A DNA stretch of 6,698 nucleotides from Bryobacteraceae bacterium (GTDB lineage Bacteria > Acidobacteriota > Terriglobia > Bryobacterales > Bryobacteraceae): assembly GCA_030039005.1 (NCBI GenBank), contig JASHQT010000436.1:1-6698 (forward strand), given 5' to 3'. Positions within the stretch are counted from its first letter, which is position 1. The number at the start of each line of letters is the position of its first letter. Below the pieces are notes generated by a model. It made no database searches and was not told the DNA's origin. It saw only the letters and a program-made list of their open reading frames with translations. The translations under genes were made by a program, and so were the position numbers. This document shows, piece after piece, positions 1 to 3,667 of this stretch.

Positions 1-303
1 GCCGAGGCTTTCCTGCTCAACCCACAGCCCCTCCCGGCGCGTACTGCGTATGACTGGGGGGTGGTTGCCGAAGTTGTTCCGAACGGTAAAGCACTGACTC
101 GGGCGCGCGAGTTGGCCGCGCTTTACCTGAAAGCGCCGGAGGTAACGCGCCGCGACACGCGCATCCATTTCATTCAACCATTAAAGGAAAGGATCGTGCG
201 CGAAGTTGGCTATGGACTGTCGGTGGAAGGAGCCTCCGCGGCCGACCTAGTGAAATCAATGCAGGCGAAGGGTGGGCCAACGCCGCAGAGGAAGTCTGCA
301 TAA
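1..303 (+). CDS. Enoyl-CoA hydratase/isomerase (crotonase) family protein, C-terminal part
   Basis: The reading frame is open from base 1 to the TAA at 301-303, so only the last 100 residues are present and the start lies outside the window. The segment ARTAYDWGVVAEVVPNG is the typical crotonase 'A...A...G.V.EVVP' region after the active-site half. It is followed by an alpha-helical tail (ALTRARELAALYLKAPE) that normally forms the C-terminal trimerisation region. Family members bind acyl-CoA or related carbonyl compounds and hydrate, isomerise or cleave them through an oxyanion hole. The catalytic residues are upstream of the window, so the substrate cannot be assigned; a beta-diketone hydrolase such as the 6-oxocamphor hydrolase type is one alternative. 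The next gene on the same strand starts 57 bases later, so co-transcription is plausible. GTG at 61 is an internal codon, not the start. Confidence 0.8.
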   Translation, partial: AEAFLLNPQPLPARTAYDWGVVAEVVPNGKALTRARELAALYLKAPEVTRRDTRIHFIQPLKERIVREVGYGLSVEGASAADLVKSMQAKGGPTPQRKSA

Positions 304-348
304 AATCCCGAATCTCAGTTTGCCTGCGGCGCGTTCTGAACTTTGCGT

Positions 349-354
349 GGAGGA
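349..354 (+). promoter_or_regulatory. Ribosome binding site of the SnoaL-like gene
   Basis: GGAGGA lies 6 bases upstream of the ATG at 361. This selects 361 over the in-frame upstream ATG at 343, which has no comparable Shine-Dalgarno sequence. Confidence 0.75.
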
Positions 355-360
355 AATACT

Positions 361-678
361 ATGCCTGTTTTGAATGCGGTACAAATTGTTGAATCATTCT
401 GGGCGGATGTATGGGTTGCCCGTAACCTTGAGGCCATCGATCGCTACGTAGTGGATGACTTTGTTATTACAAGCGCGGGGGAAGAGATTCGATCCAGAGA
501 CGCCTTCAAGCAATGGGTACGCGAGTTTCAGACGAGGGTCGCTGGACTTGAGTTCGAAATTGTCGAGAGCTTTCAGAACGCCGCAGGGACTCGTGTGGCC
601 TCGCGGTGGCGCCTTCGCGGCCGCAATAACGGCTTCCTTGGACTTCCTCTCGATCAGCGGCCCTTAGAAAGGCGATAA
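361..678 (+). pseudogene. SnoaL/NTF2-like protein, 5' part, interrupted by the IS1595-type element
   Basis: The intact gene would encode a 137-residue SnoaL-like (NTF2-like fold) protein of the polyketide-cyclase/ester-cyclase type. These are small alpha+beta barrels binding hydrophobic ligands in a conical pocket. Visible features are an N-terminal helix (AVQIVESFWADVWVARNLEA), the 'YVVDDFVI' strand after it, and the 'RDAFKQWVREF' helix. Codons 1-103 are native; then the frame enters the inserted element and reads Arg-Arg-stop, with TAA at 676-678 inside the left inverted repeat. The product would be 105 residues and lack the last two or three strands of the fold, so it is probably non-functional. 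The missing end is at 2643-2746. The substrate is unknown. The crotonase gene 57 bases upstream suggests a shared catabolic or biosynthetic unit, which is inference. Confidence 0.85.
663..670 (+). repeat. Target site duplication, left copy (cttagaaa)
   Basis: The 8-bp sequence cttagaaa abuts the left inverted repeat and is repeated exactly at 2635-2642 against the right one. Eight base pairs is the usual duplication length for the IS1595 family. Confidence 0.92.
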
Positions 679-694
679 ATTACTTGACTCACAC
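671..694 (+). repeat. Left terminal inverted repeat (IRL)
   Basis: The outer bases are GGC, followed by a variable stretch and the core ttacttgactcacac, which is shared exactly with the other end. Against the reverse complement of 2611-2634 only positions 4, 6 and 9 differ. The repeat contains the stop codon of the truncated host gene and a TTGACT -35-like hexamer. Confidence 0.92.
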
Positions 695-712
695 AACCTC
701 CGGGTGTAGTAT
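684..712 (+). promoter_or_regulatory. Candidate transposase promoter, -35 inside IRL
   Basis: TTGACT at 684-689 (5 of 6 to TTGACA) is followed after 17 bases by TAGTAT at 707-712 (4 of 6 to TATAAT). Transcription would start about 6-8 bases further on, that is at or next to the transposase ATG at 719. No Shine-Dalgarno sequence is visible before that ATG, so a leaderless mRNA is possible. The hexamers and spacing are seen; their use is inferred. Confidence 0.5.
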
Positions 713-718
713 GGGTAC

Positions 719-1660
719 ATGGAAGCAGTTAAGTTCAACGATAAAAGCGGTTTGCAAGAGGCCATCCTGTACTTTTCGGACCCGATGGTTTGCCTTGAAG
801 CTGTTTCCAAAGCCAAGTGGCCAAACGGTCCTGAGTGTCCGCGTTGCCAGGGTAAGAAGCTGTCTTTCCTTAAGACGCGGCTGATGTGGACATGCCTTGC
901 GTGCCGCAAACAATTCTCGGTTAAAGTCGGCACCATTTTCGAGGACTCTGCTATCGGTCTCGACAAGTGGCTTACTGCAATGTGGATGCTCGCGAATTGC
1001 AAGAACGGAGTTAGCAGCTACGAAATTGGCCGAGCGCTGAACGTCACCCAGAAATCCGCGTGGTTTATGCTCCAGCGGATTCGTTTCGCTCAACACACTG
1101 GGAGCATCCGTAAAATGTCTGGTACCGTTGAGGCCGATGAGACCTTTGTCGGCGGCGCGGCTCGCTTCATGCACAAGCACAAGCGCCAAGAGAAGGTACA
1201 CGGTCGCGGACCCGGCGGAAAAGAAATCGTGTTCGGCCTGCTGGAGCGGAAGACTGGCCGTGTGCATGTGGAGCATGTGGAGACACGCCGCAAGTACGAT
1301 CTGACAAACGTAGTTCAGATGCACGTTCGCAAAGGATCGGAAGTCATCACCGATGAGCTTTTGTCTTACGACGCGCTGAACGATACCTACGCGCACAAGG
1401 TCATCAATCACGCGGAGCACTACGTTGACGGCCACGTTCATACCAACCGCATGGAGAACTTCTGGAGCCTGTTGAAACGGGCAATCAAGGGCACCTACGT
1501 GAGCGTTGAGCCTTTTCATCTGTTCAGGTACCTCGATGAGCAAGCCTTCCGCTACAACGAGCGGAAATTGACGGACGCGCAGCGCTTTCAGAAAACACTA
1601 AGCGGCATTGCAGGAAAGCGCCTGACCTGGAACGAAGTATCCGGTAAGGAGGTGGGGTGA
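719..1660 (+). CDS. IS1595-family transposase, full length (313 aa)
   Basis: This is the DDE-type transposase that cuts and joins the element ends. An N-terminal zinc ribbon is formed by C40-P-R-C43 and C59-L-A-C62. It is followed by the stretch QFSVKVGTIFEDS and a helix-turn-helix-like segment (SSYEIGRALNVTQKSAWFML, residues 99-118). The catalytic domain (ISXO2/DDE_Tnp_IS1595 type) shows VEADETFVGG with D140, ITDELLSYD with D212, and HTNRMENFWSLLKR with E246 as the likely third acidic residue and K253 after it. The 313-residue length matches complete family members and no frameshift or internal stop is present. The start at 719 is the first in-frame ATG and retains the conserved FSDP segment. 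Its stop overlaps the next ATG by one base, so the two are probably translated together. Confidence 0.95.
   Translation: MEAVKFNDKSGLQEAILYFSDPMVCLEAVSKAKWPNGPECPRCQGKKLSFLKTRLMWTCLACRKQFSVKVGTIFEDSAIGLDKWLTAMWMLANCKNGVSSYEIGRALNVTQKSAWFMLQRIRFAQHTGSIRKMSGTVEADETFVGGAARFMHKHKRQEKVHGRGPGGKEIVFGLLERKTGRVHVEHVETRRKYDLTNVVQMHVRKGSEVITDELLSYDALNDTYAHKVINHAEHYVDGHVHTNRMENFWSLLKRAIKGTYVSVEPFHLFRYLDEQAFRYNERKLTDAQRFQKTLSGIAGKRLTWNEVSGKEVG
1646..1654 (+). promoter_or_regulatory. Ribosome binding site of the small coupled ORF
   Basis: AAGGAGGTG is a near-consensus Shine-Dalgarno sequence 5 bases before the ATG at 1660. It lies inside the last codons of the transposase gene. It supports real translation of the small ORF, in contrast to the transposase start, which has no such site. 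Confidence 0.75.
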
Positions 1661-1860
1661 TGTCCGAGGACCACAAAGAAAACGGCAAGGTCGGGGAGGA
1701 ACGAAAACCAGAGCCGCCCAAGAAGCCGCCAGGGTACCGAAAGTTCGAAAAGTTGCTTAAGGAAGTGGTCAAAGCTCCCCCGATGGGAAAACGTGTCATT
1801 TCGCATCATGCTGATGATGCCAAGCAATCACCTGATCGCCGAGGTAATCAGGCCCCCTAA
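1660..1860 (+). CDS. Small basic protein coupled to the transposase (66 aa), function unknown
   Basis: The ATG at 1660 overlaps the transposase TGA as TGATG and has a strong ribosome binding site, so translation by termination-reinitiation is likely. The product is highly charged. A Lys/Glu/Pro-rich N-terminus (residues 2-25, with PEPPKKPPG) precedes a short amphipathic helix-like segment, YRKFEKLLKEVVKAPP, and then a His/Asp/Arg-rich tail. There are no membrane segments, and no cysteines to suggest a zinc site. Small ORFs of this style (acidic/basic linker, then 'F..L...VV..P') occur next to IS1595-type transposases, from memory and unchecked, so an accessory role in transposition or DNA binding is possible. 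The last 22 codons lie antisense to the end of the passenger gene, so the tail may be an unconserved extension. The TAA is at 1858-1860. Confidence 0.65.
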   Translation: MSEDHKENGKVGEERKPEPPKKPPGYRKFEKLLKEVVKAPPMGKRVISHHADDAKQSPDRRGNQAP

Positions 1861-2590
1861 ATTGAACGTCACTGCCATATTTCTTGAATGCTTTGATTAT
1901 CGCTGCCTTTTGCGTGATAGTTAGCAGATCTTCGTGGTAGACAAGTACTCTTCCTGAGAACGTAAGATCCTTCAGTGAATTAAATTGATCTCCGTATCCT
2001 CCGGTAATGGCTACTCTCTCGCGAACCTTCTTCAGCGTTTCTCGTACAGACGGCGCTAGACGGATACACAAATCGTAGGTTCTACTTGAATGGGGAATGT
2101 AGAAACCTAAGAACTGGGTCTTTGCCGGAAAGTCCAAGTAAGCCTGGCACCAGAATGTGATCTTGCTCCCGTTCTTCCACTCTATAGAACATGACGAGTC
2201 CGTAAATTTCATTACGGCTGGAAACTCAGATTTGAAGAGATCCAGCAACGTTGGAGGTTTTCCTGAGTCCGTCGGAGATGTTGCCGCTGCGACTGGCACA
2301 GCGGGACGGCGACCGTCAACCCAGAGCAAACTTGCGATCCACAATCCTCCGATCGCGGCAAACACGACTGTCGCAAACAACACGGTGTTTGCATGAGAGG
2401 CTTGCGGCGGACGCTCCATGGCCAACCACCACGCAATGCGCAACGAAAGAATCGCCGCCGCAAGACAAAACGAAACCTTTGCTATCACGAAGTCGGGTGG
2501 CGACATGCTCATCACGCTGAACCCGACGCCTACAAGAATAGGAACAACAGCGGCAATAGTGAACCACGAAGCGAGCACCTGCCACAGCAT
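1796..2590 (-). CDS. Passenger gene: three-helix membrane protein with soluble C-terminal domain (264 aa), function unknown
   Basis: The gene lies wholly inside the mobile element and runs toward the transposase. Three hydrophobic segments are visible at about residues 4-25, 34-57 and 68-91. A Pro/Ala-rich linker (93-113) and a soluble domain of about 150 residues follow. That domain begins LLDLFKSEFP and contains YLDFPAKTQFLGFYIP (151-166), a Cys/Arg helix region, ITGGYGDQF, FSGRVLVYHEDLL (211-223) and QFRGPDYLGDQV (243-254). The aromatic, alternating pattern suggests a mixed alpha/beta domain, probably cytoplasmic or periplasmic sensor-like. I recall similar 'LLDLF..DFP / FYIP / FSGRV.(I/V)YHED' proteins as uncharacterised but cannot name a family. 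No catalytic motif is evident. The ATG at 2590 sits 20 bases inside the right inverted repeat. DNA here is AT-richer than host genes: 25 and 28 G+C in the 60-base lines at 1921 and 1981, against 38 at 4021. Confidence 0.85.
   Translation of the reverse strand: MLWQVLASWFTIAAVVPILVGVGFSVMSMSPPDFVIAKVSFCLAAAILSLRIAWWLAMERPPQASHANTVLFATVVFAAIGGLWIASLLWVDGRRPAVPVAAATSPTDSGKPPTLLDLFKSEFPAVMKFTDSSCSIEWKNGSKITFWCQAYLDFPAKTQFLGFYIPHSSRTYDLCIRLAPSVRETLKKVRERVAITGGYGDQFNSLKDLTFSGRVLVYHEDLLTITQKAAIIKAFKKYGSDVQFRGPDYLGDQVIAWHHQHDAK
1803..1820. other. Perfect 7-bp hairpin in the convergent 3' overlap
   Basis: GCATCAT (1803-1809) and ATGATGC (1814-1820) pair perfectly around a 4-base loop. It lies in the last codons of the passenger gene and near the end of the small ORF. 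No T-run follows on either strand, so it is not a standard terminator. It also encodes the His-rich end of the passenger protein, which may explain the symmetry. Confidence 0.35.
1831..1852. terminator. Possible bidirectional stem-loop between convergent genes
   Basis: CCTGAT (1831-1836) and ATCAGG (1847-1852) form a 6-bp stem with a 10-base loop, just before the small ORF stop. There is no U-tract downstream. It sits 11 bases from the 7-bp hairpin at 1803-1820, so the pair may slow opposing polymerases. Weak evidence. Confidence 0.25.
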
Positions 2591-2610
2591 TGCCTAAGTT
2601 TACCAGACTC

Positions 2611-2634
2611 GTGTGAGTCAAGTAAGTTGTTGCC
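2611..2634 (-). repeat. Right terminal inverted repeat (IRR)
   Basis: Its reverse complement begins GGCAACAAC and then has ttacttgactcacac, matching IRL at 21 of 24 positions. It also carries TTGACT (2621 down to 2616) reading toward the passenger gene, 25 bases before that gene's ATG. No good -10 hexamer is found at 16-18 bases; TTAGGC at 18 bases is poor. Confidence 0.92.
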
Positions 2635-2642
2635 CTTAGAAA
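2635..2642 (+). repeat. Target site duplication, right copy (cttagaaa)
   Basis: This is an exact second copy of the bases at 663-670, directly outside IRR. The host reading frame resumes at base 2643. Confidence 0.92.
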
Positions 2643-2746
2643 TGACTGGAACGGCAGTGTGGGCCGTTCGTGCCGATGGCAAGCTTTTGCACAACTGGGT
2701 GGAACGGAGCGCCTGGGAGTGTTATCAGCGTCTCGCTAACCGTTGA
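2643..2746 (+). pseudogene. SnoaL/NTF2-like protein, 3' part separated by the element
   Basis: Joined to base 670, this stretch completes codon 104 (ATG) and reads TGTAVWAVRADGKLLHNWVE and on through SAWECYQRL to TGA at 2744-2746. That is the usual end of a SnoaL-like ester cyclase: a strand, a 'DGK(L/I)' turn, a strand with W-V-E, and a short final helix with W and Y. The join gives 103+1+33 = 137 residues with no other defect. The fragment has no start or ribosome binding site of its own and is not expected to be expressed as a protein. Confidence 0.85.
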
Positions 2747-3279
2747 CGGACCGGAACGAAGCGGAGGAGTAACAGAACGGGCATCTGTTCGGCCAGCGAT
2801 CGATAGAATCCCGCGCGGCTGACCTGCGTCAGGTAACACATCCGTTCGATACTCAAGGTGCCTTGCATGGACATCAGCTCCCGGATTTGGACGTAGGCGC
2901 CCTCGCGCCAGAGTCGTCTTTCTTCTGGCGTCGAGCCTCGATTCTTTGCAAGCCACCTATGAAAAATCCAGCTTCAGAGTCTTCTCCGCCAATGCTCGTT
3001 TCAGTTGGTGATTCTCTTTGCGGGGCGTGGATTCGCTCGGGCTCTCCGGCGCCGGTTCCTAGCTACCTTCGACCGGATCAGGTTGTTGGCCACAGGTACA
3101 GCTGCCGCCGAGCAACACGTAACTCCTCCGACAGCGCCATGATGTTCTCGCAGCGGTTCATCCGCCCCACCGCCATCAGGCGGAATACCAACGGATGTCG
3201 TCCCTTTCGAGTCATTGCCACCCGCAGCTCCTTTCACTGCAAAGTGTGTCAATTGTGCGAGTGTCACTTTAGGGGATCA
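2747..3279 (-). mobile_element. Decayed, truncated IS3-family element
   Basis: This stretch of more than 500 bases holds no intact gene but contains orfA and the first part of orfB of an IS3-type element, on the minus strand. The outer limit on the right is uncertain. A possible terminus beginning TGATCCCCTAAAGTGACAC reads inward from 3279, starting with the TG typical of IS3 ends. No matching left terminus was found, because orfB homology stops near 2785, only about 40 bases beyond the SnoaL-like stop codon. About three quarters of orfB, including the DDE catalytic domain, is absent. The element entered before or independently of the IS1595-type insertion. Confidence 0.6.
2785..3215 (-). pseudogene. 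IS3-family transposase remnant (orfA plus start of orfB)
   Basis: orfA starts at the ATG at 3215 with MTRKGRHPLV, then a helix-turn-helix-like stretch, ENIMALSEELRVARRQLYLW, and hits a stop at 3078-3080. A shifted frame around 3016-2960 reads NHQLKRALAEKTLKLDF. The original frame then resumes with FIGGLQRIEARRQ, ending at TGA 2874-2876. This is the leucine-zipper end familiar from IS3 orfA. orfB, in the -1 frame relative to orfA as expected for IS3 programmed frameshifting, reads ERRLWREGAYVQIRELM and then SIERMCYLTQVSRAGFYRSL, a classic orfB N-terminal HTH_21-type segment, to about 2785. After that, similarity is lost. At least two indels and a stop break orfA, and the DDE domain is missing, so the element cannot move by itself. 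The family assignment is from remembered motifs. Confidence 0.7.
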
Positions 3280-3333
3280 GTCCATTCGGGCTGAGAACGA
3301 GTTTCGGAATGGTTGGTCGGATGGCAAGTGGTT

Positions 3334-3339
3334 TAAAAT
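3334..3339 (+). promoter_or_regulatory. Candidate -10 of the tRNA-Pro promoter
   Basis: TAAAAT (5 of 6 to TATAAT) ends 18 bases before the mature tRNA 5' end. The only -35-like match, TTGGTC at 3313-3318, leaves a short 15-base spacer, so this promoter is tentative. Confidence 0.35.
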
Positions 3340-3357
3340 CAAAGAAGCATTGCTTGT

Positions 3358-3434
3358 CGGGGCGTAGCGCAGCCTGGTAGCGCACCTGCCTTGGGCGCAG
3401 GGGGTCGGGCGTTCAAATCGCCCCGCCCCGACCA
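3358..3434 (+). tRNA. tRNA-Pro (anticodon TGG)
   Basis: All cloverleaf parts are present in 77 bases. The acceptor stem CGGGGCG (3358-3364) pairs perfectly with CGCCCCG (3424-3430). The D arm is GCGC-AGCCTGGTA-GCGC. The anticodon stem CCTGC/GCAGG encloses the loop CTTGGGC, with anticodon TGG at 3392-3394. The T arm is GGGCG-TTCAAAT-CGCCC. The discriminator A at 3431 is followed by an encoded CCA (3432-3434). The unmodified anticodon reads CCA proline codons, and with wobble modification the others. The gene is on the plus strand between the IS3 remnant and the hydrolase gene. I see no duplicated 3' end in the window, so there is no sign that it served as an attachment site here. Confidence 0.97.
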
Positions 3435-3667
3435 ACGGAACCAAGCAGATCGGGCCGTATTGCTGCGGCAGGCATTTTGTACTGGGAGTTCCACTCCCGT
3501 CTCCCCATTTTTGTCGACCTATCTCTTCGTTCAGGCGAACCACTTCATTGAGGGCCGAAGAAGCTCTGCCCAGCAATCCGACAAGCGGATTATCCGATAC
3601 GTTTCCGGGGAGGATGTCAGCTCGGTGCGGGGATTGGTCCCGCCGATCTATTTCCTAAGAATCCTGG
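3435..3667. other. Intergenic stretch with no recognisable gene
   Basis: No supported coding region is seen on either strand. A weak hairpin GGGAG-TTCCA-CTCCC (3484-3498), followed by a short T-run at 3508-3512, might end tRNA transcription. A second 6-bp inverted repeat, AATCCG-acaag-CGGATT, lies farther right near 3575-3591 and has no T-run. The right edge is the 3' end of the convergent hydrolase gene. Confidence 0.5.
3484..3512 (+). terminator. Weak candidate terminator downstream of tRNA-Pro
   Basis: A 5-bp GGGAG/CTCCC stem with a 5-base loop lies 49 bases after the tRNA. The T-run comes 9 bases after the stem, which is too far for a good intrinsic terminator. Confidence 0.25.

Larger units (their letters stand above)
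671..2634 (+). mobile_element. Complete IS1595-family element with a passenger gene (1964 bp)
   Basis: Boundaries are fixed by three agreeing observations: 24-bp terminal inverted repeats at 671-694 and 2611-2634 with 21 of 24 identities, an exact 8-bp target duplication outside them, and restoration of a continuous SnoaL-like reading frame when 671-2642 is removed. The left part carries the transposase and a coupled small ORF. The right part carries a convergent gene for a three-helix membrane protein unrelated to transposition machinery. Simple IS1595-family elements are usually around 0.7-1.2 kb, so this copy is enlarged by its passenger. The family is known to include members carrying accessory genes. 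No second copy of the repeat is seen near 1860, so the passenger does not look like a later insertion into a smaller IS. Intact ends, transposase and duplication point to a recent, possibly active copy. Confidence 0.93.

Noticed and set aside
661..668. Alternative target duplication cccttaga (661-668 and 2633-2640)
   Set aside because: It also matches, because an 11-base identity (gcccttagaaa) spans both junctions, but aligning the inverted repeats fixes the element ends at GGC (671) and GCC (2634), so the duplication is cttagaaa.
689..1543. A long 284-codon minus-strand open frame opposite the transposase gene
   Set aside because: It is fully antisense to a transposase with all family motifs, has no recognisable domain, and arises from codon bias on the coding strand.
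1803..1852. CRISPR-like or tandem repeat array from the repeated cat/atg and atca patterns
   Set aside because: There are only two short stem-loops with different sequences and no regular spacing.
2393..2746. A 117-codon plus-strand open frame ending in the SnoaL-like C-terminus
   Set aside because: Only the part after 2642 is real host coding sequence. The upstream part is antisense passenger gene and inverted repeat, joined by chance.
3277..3576. Minus-strand open frame across the tRNA, including RFERPTPCAQGRCATRLRYA
   Set aside because: This is the well-known false protein produced by translating a tRNA gene in reverse; the cloverleaf is complete on the plus strand.
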